The notes under the pieces are model-generated. The model did not search any database. It saw only the letters and a list, made by a program, of their open reading frames with translations, and was not told the origin of the DNA. 46,131 nt of DNA from Clostridia bacterium. Its GTDB lineage: Bacteria; Bacillota; Clostridia; Oscillospirales; CAG-272. Location of the stretch: contig JAFTIL010000020.1 of the NCBI GenBank assembly GCA_017456905.1, forward strand, positions 1 to 46,131, in the 5' to 3' direction. Of the stretch, positions 6,536-15,060 are shown in pieces. How positions within the stretch are numbered: the stretch's first letter is position 1; each line of letters opens with the position of its first letter. The position numbers and the translations under genes were made by a program.

Positions 6536-8152
6536 TTAAGGATCAATCACCATCCACGCACCGAGGGTGGCTTTCTCGGATTCCTCGGGCATGGTGATGA
6601 TGCCCTTATCCAAAGCGTCCTTGACGGCCATAGCGCGGAGACCGCAGATCTCCATGGCGGCTACGTAGTCAAGCTGATCGGAGAGCAAGGGGCTGTTGGC
6701 CTTGGCCAGCTCTGCTTTAAGGCCTTCAAAGATGAATGTCACGTTGGCGACCAGCTCATCAAATTTGGGATGCCCATAAATCAAGTTGTTGACCTTGCCG
6801 TTCTCGCCCGACATAAACAGGATGAGGTCAGCGGCGATCTTGCCGTTTTCGTCAACGTAGGCAAAACGGCCGTTCAAGCGGTTCCAGATGGCCTTCTCCG
6901 CGTCGGTCAGGGAGTCCACGGTACGCCCACTGCGGATGGCCTCGCCCAAAAACAGAATGTCGTCGCCATCCTCGGGTACGCCGCCGTTGGGCTTCTCAAG
7001 TCCCCAAGCGTGGACAAAATAATTTTGGATCCACACGTTGTCCCTGCCGCCACCATTGTGGCTGATGCCGGGAAGATCCTCGGGAATATTGGCTCCCGAT
7101 TCATACCCCATGAAGCCCCAGGATTCGCCGTTGGCGCGGGTCGCAGGGCTGTATATATCGTCGCGTACGGGCAGATCGAAGATTGCTCTGTCCATCAGGT
7201 AGAGGACGAGCCACCAAAGGAGCTTATTGTCGCTCATGTGGGGTGGCAGGACGGTGTGCTTTTTGATCTCGGGCAGGAGATCGTCGATGAGGGTCTTGAT
7301 CAGGGCGAGGCGCTCCTCCCTGCCCTTGCACTCAACGCGGTAGCACTCCTCCTGGGTGGTCTTGTCCAAAATCACAAAATCGGTGATGTAGCGGTCGCCC
7401 ACGCGGCGCAAAAGGGTGGCCTGCTCCAAGAGGGCGATCTCCTCCTCCATATAGGGCATGGCTATCCCTAACGCGATGGACAATTCTTCGGCGGTGGAGG
7501 GGTTGTTGCCGGCTTCCAGCAGGATATTCTTGGGGACGCTTCTCTGCACCGCCGACCAAGGCAGTCCCGAAGGCTGGTTACCGCTGGCGGAAAAGCCCAC
7601 GTTTTCGGGTCGGTAGCTTCTTTTTCCAAATTCTCTTGCCATGTTCATACCTTCTTTCAATAGTTTTCTGGCACGGAACAGCTTGGCTTTCACCGTGCCT
7701 TCGGGGAGTCCGAGAGACTTTGCGATATCCTGCACCCGTCTGTCCTCGACGTAGAAGGCCACCACTACCTGACGGTAGTCAGCCGAAATGAAGGCCAACT
7801 CACGGCGCAAAAGGGAGAGATCTTCCGCGTGGATATAGGCCTCGGCGGGGGTGGGGGTATCGTCTGCGAGATCCAGATCATGGAGATCATCCAAGGCTGT
7901 ATATTCACGGTAGCGGCGCTTTTTGTCTGCCCACAGGGCAAAGCGATTGCGGGCGATCTGCCACACCCAGCCGTGAAGACAGTCCGGATCTGTCCCATGG
8001 GCTATGGCTTGCATGAGGTTCAGCATGATATCTGCGGTCAGATCCTCGGCTTCATGCTGATTTCCCGTTTTTCGGAGGCAGAAGTAGAAGATCTTTTCCA
8101 TGTAGGCCTCGGCAACGTCTTGCATGAGGCCATGATTTCTCGATTCATTCAT
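6536..8152 (-). CDS. ECF-type sigma factor fused to winged helix and long C-terminal domain (paralogue)
   Basis: This 538-aa protein starts at 8152 (MNESRNHG), after GGGAG; the longer open frame runs into the palindromic repeat and is not used. Region 2 spans residues 12-80 (HEAEDLTADIMLNLMQAI, GWVWQIARNRFALWADKKRR). Region 4 spans about 113-167 (RVQDIAKSLGLPEGTVKAKL). A winged-helix segment lies at 205-262 (STAEELSIALGIAMPYMEEE, RVGDRYITDFVILDK). The remaining 275 residues include NKLLWWLVLYLMDRAIFD and end with ALDKGIITMPEESEKATL, matching the layout of the 4377-5996 protein in order and spacing although overall identity is low. A Gly/Asn-rich stretch (ISHNGGGRDNVW) is unusual. It has no anti-sigma gene beside it. 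It appears monocistronic, ending at the 6457-6490 terminator. Confidence 0.8.
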   Translation of the reverse strand: MNESRNHGLMQDVAEAYMEKIFYFCLRKTGNQHEAEDLTADIMLNLMQAIAHGTDPDCLHGWVWQIARNRFALWADKKRRYREYTALDDLHDLDLADDTPTPAEAYIHAEDLSLLRRELAFISADYRQVVVAFYVEDRRVQDIAKSLGLPEGTVKAKLFRARKLLKEGMNMAREFGKRSYRPENVGFSASGNQPSGLPWSAVQRSVPKNILLEAGNNPSTAEELSIALGIAMPYMEEEIALLEQATLLRRVGDRYITDFVILDKTTQEECYRVECKGREERLALIKTLIDDLLPEIKKHTVLPPHMSDNKLLWWLVLYLMDRAIFDLPVRDDIYSPATRANGESWGFMGYESGANIPEDLPGISHNGGGRDNVWIQNYFVHAWGLEKPNGGVPEDGDDILFLGEAIRSGRTVDSLTDAEKAIWNRLNGRFAYVDENGKIAADLILFMSGENGKVNNLIYGHPKFDELVANVTFIFEGLKAELAKANSPLLSDQLDYVAAMEICGLRAMAVKDALDKGIITMPEESEKATLGAWMVIDP

Positions 8153-8240
8153 TGGGTCTCTCACTCCCTTCGACGGTATAGTGTGGGAAATGGGAATTTG
8201 GTTGCAGATTTTTCGAAAAAATTTTTTGACAGGTATATTT

Positions 8241-8421
8241 TTGTTTATGGGGGTTCGCTTGGAGGAACCTTCTTGCAAGAAGGTTCCTCCAAACCACCTC
8301 CAAGAACCTTAAAAAATGATTACAAAATAAGGAATGATTGTTTTTTGTTAAAGGTTTTTGAAGGGTTCCAAGGGGAACTTTTGCAAAAGTTCCCCTTGGC
8401 GTACTCCCCCATAAACAACAA
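8241..8421. repeat. Double-hairpin palindromic repeat (family member)
   Basis: The outer inverted ends TTGTTTATGGGGG (8241-8253) match the complement of 8406-8418. A 34-nt hairpin (8259-8292, GGAGGAACCTTCTT arm) and a 32-nt perfect hairpin (8368-8399, CCAAGGGGAACTTTT arm) flank an AT-rich centre. The inner shoulders CCTCCAAGAACCTT and AAGGTTTTTGAAGG are themselves imperfect inverse copies. Related units occur at 15061-15268, 16639-16954, 24703-24775 and 25920-26080. It fills most of the 8153-8479 intergenic gap; no gene is seen there. Confidence 0.85.
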
Positions 8422-8443
8422 TTTATCTTTCATTATGAAACCA

Positions 8444-8469
8444 AAGGGGAAAGCCACAGCTCTCCCCTT
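8444..8469 (-). terminator. Probable terminator of the aminotransferase gene
   Basis: On the minus strand the stem AAGGGGAGAGC pairs with GCTTTCCCCTT around a 4-nt loop, with one G-U pair that is only allowed in the minus-strand RNA. The following U run is weak. Confidence 0.6.
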
Positions 8470-8479
8470 CTCTATGAAA

Positions 8480-9691
8480 TTACTTGACAAACTCGCGGGC
8501 GACCTTACCCAGTCTTGCCACGCCCTCGATGATCTGTGCATCGGAGGGGGTGGAATAGTTGAGGCGGAAGGACATGGAGCCCTCAGTGACATCGCAGTTG
8601 AAGGTGGCACCGGGAACGATCATGAGCTTCTCGGCCATGCAAGCCTTCAAGAAGGCGGTGGCATCCACGCCGTCAGGCAGCGTGACCCAAATGAACAGAC
8701 CACCTTCGGGCTTGGTATACTTGACAGAGGCGGGCAGCTCCTTCTCAAGGCAATCCAGCATAAGTCTGCACTTGCGGCCGTAGACCTCACGGATCATGGC
8801 AATGTGAGCGTCCAGATCACACTCGGTCATGAATTTATAACAGAGCATCTGGAAGAACTGGTTGGTATGGACGTCCTCGGACTGCTTGGCCACCACCATC
8901 TTGGCGGCAACCTCCTCGGGGGCAACCACGAATCCTACACGCATACCCGCGGACAAGATCTTGGAGAAGGAAGAACAGTAAATGACCAGACCCTCGGTGT
9001 CAAAGCTCTTGATGGTGGGGATCTCTTCGCCCGCGAAGCGGAGCTCGCCGTAGGGGTTGTCCTCCAAAATCATGAGGCCGTACTTCTTGCAGACCTCGTA
9101 GATGGCCTTTCTCTTTTCAAGAGAAGTGGTGATACCTGCGGGATTCTGGAAGGTGGGAATGATGTAAAGAAGCTTGGCGTTGGGGGTATTCTTGAGGGTC
9201 TCCTCCAGCGCTTCCACGTTCATGCCGTCGTCCTCGATGGGCACGCCCACGGTGTTGTAGCCGCAGGAGCGGAAAGCGTTCAGGCCGCCGATAAAGGTGG
9301 GATTTTCACAAATGACAGTATCTCCCTCGTTGCAGAACACCTTGGCGGCCAACTCGATACCTTGATTACCGCCGGAGACGATGATGGTGGTATCGTTGAA
9401 GGCGTCGCCGTCGGCCATAGATTTACCGATACCCCAGACATTCTTCTGACGCTGAGCCACGGCGCGGCGAAGGGGCTCGTAGCCGTCGGTAGCCCCATAC
9501 TGGAGGGCGGTAGTAGAGTCATTTTCAAAGATCTCGGCGGCAAAACGGGCGAGATCAGCCACGGGGAAGGTTTCGGGGGCAGGATTGCCCGCAGCCAGGG
9601 TGATGGTATCGGCATCCTTGGGGGCCTTCAAAATCTCACGGATAGCCGAGGGCTTGAGGGACGCGATCTTATTGGAAAAAGTATAGTTCAT
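8480..9691 (-). CDS. PLP-dependent aminotransferase, class I/II (2-aminoadipate/aromatic type)
   Basis: This 403-aa fold-type I aminotransferase would transfer the amino group between an amino acid and 2-oxoglutarate in the cytoplasm. The Schiff-base lysine is K244 in SSFSKILSAGMRVGF. PLP contacts are N183 (FQNPAG) and D211/Y214 (EDNPYGE), and the carboxylate-binding Arg lies in SFRLNYS near the C-terminus. The closest familiar relatives are LysN/ARO8-like enzymes, which often use aromatic amino acids, so it could supply the last step of Phe/Tyr synthesis encoded at 20849-28275; the substrate is not fixed by sequence. The ATG at 9691 is preceded by AAAGGA with 8-nt spacing. It is a single-gene unit with its own promoter. 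Confidence 0.9.
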   Translation of the reverse strand: MNYTFSNKIASLKPSAIREILKAPKDADTITLAAGNPAPETFPVADLARFAAEIFENDSTTALQYGATDGYEPLRRAVAQRQKNVWGIGKSMADGDAFNDTTIIVSGGNQGIELAAKVFCNEGDTVICENPTFIGGLNAFRSCGYNTVGVPIEDDGMNVEALEETLKNTPNAKLLYIIPTFQNPAGITTSLEKRKAIYEVCKKYGLMILEDNPYGELRFAGEEIPTIKSFDTEGLVIYCSSFSKILSAGMRVGFVVAPEEVAAKMVVAKQSEDVHTNQFFQMLCYKFMTECDLDAHIAMIREVYGRKCRLMLDCLEKELPASVKYTKPEGGLFIWVTLPDGVDATAFLKACMAEKLMIVPGATFNCDVTEGSMSFRLNYSTPSDAQIIEGVARLGKVAREFVK

Positions 9692-9745
9692 GGTGGAGTT
9701 CCTTTCGATATATACAGCAGTTATCAGCCATGTAAGATACTGCTT

Positions 9746-9774
9746 ATTGTAGCACAAAACGGGATGGATTGCAA
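9746..9774 (-). promoter_or_regulatory. Promoter of the aminotransferase gene
   Basis: Minus-strand TTGCAA (9769-9774), 17-bp spacer, TACAAT (9746-9751), 54 bp upstream of the ATG. Confidence 0.75.
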
Positions 9775-9794
9775 GGGGTTTCGTCAAATTGGGG

Positions 9795-9830
9795 CAAAAA
9801 AGAGAGGCGTTTCATGCGAGACGCCTCTCT
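9795..9830 (-). terminator. Intrinsic terminator of the Gly/Arg-rich membrane protein gene
   Basis: A 10-bp perfect stem AGAGAGGCGT/ACGCCTCTCT (9801-9830) is followed on the minus strand by six U (9795-9800). Confidence 0.9.
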
Positions 9831-9842
9831 GCGGATAAAAAG

Positions 9843-10880
9843 CTATTTATTCCAGTTATCGTAGTACGGCCCTGTATTCTGTTCGCCGTACTGATTATAC
9901 TGCTGGCCATTCTGCTGGCCGCTCTGTTGGCCATTCTGCCCATTTTTGTTATTGCGGCTACCCTTGACCATCTTATAGATCCAATAGATAGCCAAGCTCA
10001 GAATCACAAATGCAACAAGAACAAAGAAGATAGACTCAAAGGAAACGGAACGTCCAAAGACATCCTCGGCCTCGTCCACCACGATGACCATGGTAATACC
10101 CGTGGTCTCGGCAAAGTCAACCAGCGCATCGTTCACCGTAGCATCGGTCATGGACAGCGCGCTCATGTTGGTCAGATGAGGGGTGACGGAGGCATGATTT
10201 TCCTCGCACTTGAAGGAAGAAACAAGCCCCAGCTTCTCAACCTCACTTCCCATGGTCTCCACCACCTGTGCCAGGTTAGAGTCCAAGGAATACTTGTAGG
10301 AAGACGCGCTGATGGAATTGTTCATGACGTAACCCAGCTTGGTATCATTGTTGCCAAACATATAATTGACGCGGTTGTCGATATGATCTCCCACCCAAGC
10401 GATATAGGCATAGTCGGATTGGTTTTCATAGGTCAGGACAACCAAAAGGATCTGATCCTCATAAGCCTCCGAGGTGCCAAACTCAGCCTGATAACGGGCG
10501 TCGGCATAATCCTGGAAGACTTCCTCGTTGTAGACGATATCACCGCCCTGAGCCACAGACGCAAAGGCAGAGCCCATGGAGGACACGATCAGAAGGATCG
10601 AGAAAAATATCAGGAATATGGGCACCATGATCGCGCCGATCAGGCCGCCCAGGCATCCGCCGCCACCATAATAGCCGCCGTAGTAACGGGGGCGATGATA
10701 CCAACCGCCGAAATAAGGGGGTCTGGGTCCACGGGGACCGCCGAAGCCACCGCCACGGGGACCTCCGCCAAATCCGCCTCCGCGACCTCCGCCGCCACTA
10801 AAGCCTCCACGGCCTCCACCGCCAAAGCTACCGCCGCGGCCACCGCCGCCGCCTCTTGATCCTCCACCGGGTCCGGGCAT
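9843..10880 (-). CDS. Two-pass membrane protein with Gly/Arg-rich (RGG-like) N-terminus
   Basis: This 345-aa protein has an unusual layout. Residues 1-75 are almost only G, R, F, P and Y (repeats such as GGRGGGFGGGPRGG). A hydrophobic helix follows at about 77-102, then a probably extracytoplasmic domain of about 170 residues (106-275). A second helix lies near 280-305 (FESIFFVLVAFVILSLAIYW), and the tail is rich in Q, N, G and Y. Both low-complexity ends would then be cytoplasmic. RGG tracts are typical of nucleic-acid-binding or phase-separating proteins, and the tail is prion-like. The central domain is not confidently recognised; a TPM-like fold is possible (TTGITMVIVVDEAEDV). The start follows TAGGAGGT. 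Function unknown. Confidence 0.8.
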   Translation of the reverse strand: MPGPGGGSRGGGGGRGGSFGGGGRGGFSGGGGRGGGFGGGPRGGGFGGPRGPRPPYFGGWYHRPRYYGGYYGGGGCLGGLIGAIMVPIFLIFFSILLIVSSMGSAFASVAQGGDIVYNEEVFQDYADARYQAEFGTSEAYEDQILLVVLTYENQSDYAYIAWVGDHIDNRVNYMFGNNDTKLGYVMNNSISASSYKYSLDSNLAQVVETMGSEVEKLGLVSSFKCEENHASVTPHLTNMSALSMTDATVNDALVDFAETTGITMVIVVDEAEDVFGRSVSFESIFFVLVAFVILSLAIYWIYKMVKGSRNNKNGQNGQQSGQQNGQQYNQYGEQNTGPYYDNWNK

Positions 10881-11009
10881 ATTAATTACCTCCTAAAATA
10901 ATGTATAGGGCAACTTTCTACTTTTGTATCATAACACGAAACCATGAATTTACTATGAACAGCAGGAATATTTTTTGCAACGAGCAGCAAACATTAGCGT
11001 TCGCGCCTC

Positions 11010-11038
11010 TTGTCAAAACGACTTTCCTGTGTTATACT
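11010..11038 (+). promoter_or_regulatory. Promoter of the NAD(P)HX repair gene
   Basis: TTGTCA (11010-11015), 17-bp spacer, TATACT (11033-11038). The leader is about 60 nt and no other feature is seen in 10881-11106. Confidence 0.75.
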
Positions 11039-11106
11039 ATATTCAGATCATTTCAAAATACAATGACCTTTTCGCAGACTCAAATTAAAAATCAAGGGAG
11101 GACGCT

Positions 11107-12741
11107 ATGAAAGCCTTGACCCCCGTTTTATCTGCCGCGCTCATGCGGCGCTGTGATGACCATACCATCAACACCCTTGCCATCCCCTCGCAGGTACTCA
11201 TGGAGCGCGCCGCCCGCGGAGTCGTGGAATATATGGAGTCCCGTGCTCATATTTTTTATGACACAGGTGATCGCGTACTGGTGCTGTGCGGTAGCGGTAA
11301 TAACGGCGGTGATGGCTTCGCCGTGGCCCGCTTCCTCAACGAGGGCACCTACGGGAAAGCTCGCCGCGTTTCGGTCTGCTACTGCGGAAAAATCGCTCCC
11401 GACGGCTCTCCCGACAAGACCCAAATGAGTCCCGAATGTGCCAGACAGTACGAATATCTTTGCCAAGCTTTGGTGCCTGTATTCTCTCACGCCCAGGTAG
11501 AACACAGCCTCAACCACGCCGACACCGTGGTAGACGCGGTCTTCGGTATCGGGCTGGACAGGCCTATCACGGGAGATACGGCGGCGCTGATCAACAAAGT
11601 CAACGAGCGGCACATACCTGTTTTGGCCGTAGATATTCCTTCGGGCATCCATGGGGATACGGGTGAGATCATGGGCACGGCTATCAAGGCCTCCGCCACC
11701 GTCACCATGCAGGCCCTCAAGGAAGGACTTCTCCGTTCCTCGGGCGCGTCTCTGTGCGGTGAGATCGCCGTATGCGATATTGGCGTAGACCTCTCCCCCG
11801 CTGCAGAGCACACCGTATATGCCGCCGATCACGTCCTGCTCGCTACCGTCATGGCCCCCAGAGACAGGCGCTCCCACAAGGGAACTTACGGTCAGCTTGG
11901 TCTGGTGTGCGGCTCCTTCGGCATGGGGGGTGCAGCCATTCTTTCGGCCAAGGGTGCTTTGCATACGGGCGCGGGGCTGATTCGAGTGGTAACTCCTGCC
12001 TGCAACCGCGAGATCATACAAATTTCTGTCCCCGAGGCTGTGGTGACCTGCTACGATCACGAAAATATCCAATTGCAAAAGCTGATCTCGGCGATTTCGG
12101 GGTGTGACGGTGTGGTCATCGGTTGTGGACTTGGAAAGTCACAACAGGCTCTGACGCTTTTGGGTGCGCTTCTGGAGGCTCTGCCTGTCCGTCACGATTT
12201 CCCTGTGGTGCTGGATGCCGATGCATTGAATCTGATCGCTGAAAACCCCTGGCTGTGGAACAGCCGCTTGCTCGCCGAGGGCAAGGGACAGGTGATCATG
12301 ACCCCGCATCCTGCCGAGATGGCTCGTCTCACCCAAGGAGCTGTAGGAGATATCCTCGCCACCCTGCCCGAGACGGCTCTCGCGTTTGCCAAGGAGCACG
12401 GCGTAACCGTGGTTTTGAAGGACGCATACACGGCCGTGGCCTCCCCTAATGGCAGCCTATATCTTTGCCCCTACGGTAACGCAGGCATGGCTAAGGGCGG
12501 CAGCGGAGACGTGTTGGCGGGCATCATTGGCTCGCTGGCTGTGCAAAAGCGGAAAGAATGGGGCGCTTCCCGCTCTCTTGCCGAGATCGCCGCCGCAGGC
12601 GTAGCACTTCACGCTTTGGCCGGGGATGCCGCCGCCGAAGTATACGGCGAATTTGCCATGACACCCTCGGACTTGATCGAAAAACTGGGAGAGGTGTCCC
12701 GTAAATTTTCGGACACCCGCACAAAAATCATAGAGATATAA
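11107..12741 (+). CDS. nnr: Bifunctional NAD(P)H-hydrate epimerase / ADP-dependent NAD(P)H-hydrate dehydratase
   Basis: This 544-aa protein repairs hydrated NADH and NADPH: the N-terminal YjeF domain interconverts the R and S forms, and the C-terminal ribokinase-like domain dehydrates the S form using ADP. The epimerase part (about 1-215) shows VLCGSGNNGGDGFAVARFL and VDAVFGIGLDR; the dehydratase part (about 230-535) shows KGTYGQLGLVCGSFGMGG, LDADALNL, MTPHPAEMARL and AKGGSGDVLAGIIGS. The order and length are normal for the fused bacterial enzyme. The ATG follows AGGGAGGA. In many clostridia this gene neighbours acpS or alr, but here it stands alone and converges on the argGH unit through a shared terminator. 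Confidence 0.96.
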   Translation: MKALTPVLSAALMRRCDDHTINTLAIPSQVLMERAARGVVEYMESRAHIFYDTGDRVLVLCGSGNNGGDGFAVARFLNEGTYGKARRVSVCYCGKIAPDGSPDKTQMSPECARQYEYLCQALVPVFSHAQVEHSLNHADTVVDAVFGIGLDRPITGDTAALINKVNERHIPVLAVDIPSGIHGDTGEIMGTAIKASATVTMQALKEGLLRSSGASLCGEIAVCDIGVDLSPAAEHTVYAADHVLLATVMAPRDRRSHKGTYGQLGLVCGSFGMGGAAILSAKGALHTGAGLIRVVTPACNREIIQISVPEAVVTCYDHENIQLQKLISAISGCDGVVIGCGLGKSQQALTLLGALLEALPVRHDFPVVLDADALNLIAENPWLWNSRLLAEGKGQVIMTPHPAEMARLTQGAVGDILATLPETALAFAKEHGVTVVLKDAYTAVASPNGSLYLCPYGNAGMAKGGSGDVLAGIIGSLAVQKRKEWGASRSLAEIAAAGVALHALAGDAAAEVYGEFAMTPSDLIEKLGEVSRKFSDTRTKIIEI

Positions 12742-12744
12742 GCG

Positions 12745-12776
12745 AAAACAGGCTGACCTGCAGGTCAGCCTGTTTT
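12745..12776. terminator. Bidirectional terminator between nnr and the argGH-SDR operon
   Basis: A perfect 32-nt palindrome (arm AAAACAGGCTGACCTG) lies between two convergent genes, with a T run on the plus-strand side (TGTTTTCTTT) and A-rich sequence on the other. Confidence 0.9.
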
Positions 12777-12778
12777 CT

Positions 12779-13672
12779 TTATTCCAGGGATTTGAAGATT
12801 TTTTCTGCCGTCGCCCCGATGAACTTTTGTTCATCCTCAGATACGGTTTTCAAGATTTTTTTCTTGGGTATTCCCCACACGTCGAAAAGCCTCGGGCCGA
12901 TCCATTGAGAGTCACCGCAGGGTTCGAACACGCCCCGCAGGACAGATAGTACGGCCTTTTTCGGCTTCATGAAAATGATCTTCATGGGATGCTTGATGAG
13001 CGCAAAAATCACCTTGGGATAATGGGCGGTAATGCCCGTAAAGGTAATCCCCGGGTGGGTAACGCTGACGGTCACGTCTTGCTCTGCACCAAACAGCTCG
13101 TACATGGAAAACATAAGGTAGCGCTTGGCGTTTCCGTAGACCTTGGAGGCTTGCGTACGGTCAGCAAAGTCGATGCTGTCCGGATCGGTCTTAGAGTAAT
13201 TATGAGCGATGCTGCCCACCACCACCACTCTTCCCTTGCGTGCTTTGAGCGTAGGCAACAGTTTTCGGATCATATAATAAGGAGACACAAAATTGATCTG
13301 AAACACGTTGTCGTACCCCGTATCGCAGATCTTGCGCGGGATACTGTAAGCGCCCGCGTTGTGGATAAATACGTCCAAGGGCAGCTCTGACAGCCGTTCG
13401 GTAGCTTCACGGACAGATGACATATCCGAAAGATCGGCTGAAATACAAGTGATATCCGCTTGGGGAAACCATACCGTCAACACGCGCTTTAAGTTTTCGG
13501 ATCTTTCCGTATTTCTGTCAACAAGGATCAGCTTCGCGCCCAAATGCAACAGATATCGGCATAGCTCCCTGCCAAGACCTCCCGTACTGCCCGTAACAGC
13601 CACGGTCTTTCCCTCAAGGGATCCCGTATTCTTCCTCAGCCATTTGGCATATTGTTCCCAAGAATGTTTCAT
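12779..13672 (-). CDS. Short-chain dehydrogenase/reductase coupled to argH
   Basis: This 297-aa classical SDR has a cofactor site TGSTGGLG (27-34), NAG at 105-107 and a catalytic set S154, Y179 and K183 (VYGNAKR). The sequence after the cofactor site (VDRN at 51-54) leaves NADH or NADPH open. The layout resembles retinol-dehydrogenase-like SDRs, and a hydrophobic, basic C-terminal third (PKVIFALIKHPMKIIFMKP) could be a membrane-associating or substrate-binding segment. Its ATG overlaps the argH stop codon as ATGA, so it is translationally coupled to argininosuccinate lyase. No arginine-pathway step needs an SDR, and its substrate is unknown. Confidence 0.85.
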   Translation of the reverse strand: MKHSWEQYAKWLRKNTGSLEGKTVAVTGSTGGLGRELCRYLLHLGAKLILVDRNTERSENLKRVLTVWFPQADITCISADLSDMSSVREATERLSELPLDVFIHNAGAYSIPRKICDTGYDNVFQINFVSPYYMIRKLLPTLKARKGRVVVVGSIAHNYSKTDPDSIDFADRTQASKVYGNAKRYLMFSMYELFGAEQDVTVSVTHPGITFTGITAHYPKVIFALIKHPMKIIFMKPKKAVLSVLRGVFEPCGDSQWIGPRLFDVWGIPKKKILKTVSEDEQKFIGATAEKIFKSLE

Positions 13673-15045
13673 ACTTGGATCTGCTTTCGCACGTAGGCGA
13701 TCTGCTCTTCTACTGAGCCCACGGAGGTACCGCCCGCAGAGATGCGCTTTGCCACGCAGGTCTCAAGGCTGATCTCTCCATAGAGATCGGCTTCAAAGAG
13801 ATCGGAGAAGGACTGATAGACCTCCAGAGGCAGTTCCTCCAAGACGGTCTTCTCTGCGATACACTTGGCCACGATCTGACCCGAGATCTTATAGGCGCTT
13901 CTGAAGGGCAGATCCTTTTTGACCAGATAGTCGGCCAGGTCGGTGGCATTGATAAAGCCCTCCCCTGCGGCGCGCTTCATATTATCGGCACGAACGGTCA
14001 TGGTCGCCACCATGGGAATGGCCACCTGCAGACACATCTTAACGGTATCCACCGCGTCAAAGACGCTTTCCTTATCCTCCTGCATATCCTTATTATACGC
14101 GAGAGGCAGACCCTTAAGGATGGTGAGCAGAGCCATGAGGTCGCCGTAGACTCGCCCCGTCTTGCCGCGGATCAGCTCGGCCATGTCGGGGTTCTTTTTC
14201 TGCGGCATGATGGAGGAGCCCGTGGTATAGGCATCCGACAGCTCCACAAACTTGAATTCCCAGCTTGACCAAAGGATCAGTTCCTCGGAAAAGCGGGACA
14301 GATGCATCATGAGAGTGGCACAAGAAGACAAGAACTCCACGGCGAAATCACGGTCGGAAACGCCGTCCAGAGAATTGAGACAAATGCTGTCAAAGCCCAG
14401 CTTTTGAGCCTCAAAATAGCGGTCAGTGTCGTAGGTGGTACCCGCTAAGGCACAAGAGCCGATGGGAGATACATTCATGCGGCGGGCAGTATCGGTAAAT
14501 CTGTCCAGATCGCGGAGCAGCATCATAGCGTAGGCCATAAGGTGATGGCCGAAGACGATGGGCTGGGCACGCTGCAGGTGGGTATAGCCGGGAAGGATCA
14601 CGTCCTTGTGCGTCTCGGCCTGATCGGTGAGTGCTTCGATGAGATCCTTGACGAGGGACTTGACGGTGACGATCTCATCGCGGAGATACATACGAAGATC
14701 CAGCGCCACCTGATCGTTACGGCTTCTGGCGGTGTGGAGCTTTTTGCCCACGTCGCCCAGCCGCTCGGTCAGCACCTGTTCCACGAACATATGGATGTCC
14801 TCGCAGGTCATGTCGATGGCCAAATCACCGCTGTCGATATCGTTAAGGATCCCTTCCAGTCCCGCGATGAGGGTGTCGGCATCCTCTGCACTGATGATAT
14901 TTTTCGATGCCAGCATGGCGGCGTGCGCCATGGAGCCCGTGATGTCCTGACGGTACATACGGGAGTCAAAATGGATGGATGAATTAAAATCGTCGGCAAT
15001 ACGGTCAGTCTCGCCCGCCGTTCTGCCTTCCCACATTTTTGCCAT
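13669..15045 (-). CDS. argH: Argininosuccinate lyase
   Basis: This 458-aa enzyme splits argininosuccinate into arginine and fumarate, the last step of arginine synthesis. The fumarase/lyase superfamily signature GSSIMPQKKNPD is present, as are TARSRNDQVALDLR and the loop GYTHLQRAQPIVFGHH with the catalytic His. The length matches the family. The start at 15045 (MAKMWEGRT) is chosen by AAAGGATC upstream; the longer frame runs into the repeat at 15061-15268. It follows argG in the same direction, separated only by that repeat, and overlaps the SDR gene by 4 nt. Confidence 0.97.
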   Translation of the reverse strand: MAKMWEGRTAGETDRIADDFNSSIHFDSRMYRQDITGSMAHAAMLASKNIISAEDADTLIAGLEGILNDIDSGDLAIDMTCEDIHMFVEQVLTERLGDVGKKLHTARSRNDQVALDLRMYLRDEIVTVKSLVKDLIEALTDQAETHKDVILPGYTHLQRAQPIVFGHHLMAYAMMLLRDLDRFTDTARRMNVSPIGSCALAGTTYDTDRYFEAQKLGFDSICLNSLDGVSDRDFAVEFLSSCATLMMHLSRFSEELILWSSWEFKFVELSDAYTTGSSIMPQKKNPDMAELIRGKTGRVYGDLMALLTILKGLPLAYNKDMQEDKESVFDAVDTVKMCLQVAIPMVATMTVRADNMKRAAGEGFINATDLADYLVKKDLPFRSAYKISGQIVAKCIAEKTVLEELPLEVYQSFSDLFEADLYGEISLETCVAKRISAGGTSVGSVEEQIAYVRKQIQV

Positions 15046-15060
15046 AATAGATCCTTTCTT

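Noticed and set aside
8153-8278. Longer N-terminus for the second fused sigma factor
   Set aside because: The extra 42 codons fall partly in the palindromic repeat, whereas MNESRNHG has its own ribosome binding site and matches the length of the paralogue.
7829-9838. 669-codon open frame on the plus strand
   Set aside because: It runs antisense through the sigma factor start, a palindromic repeat and the aminotransferase gene, has no ribosome binding site and gives Gly/His-rich sequence without known motifs.
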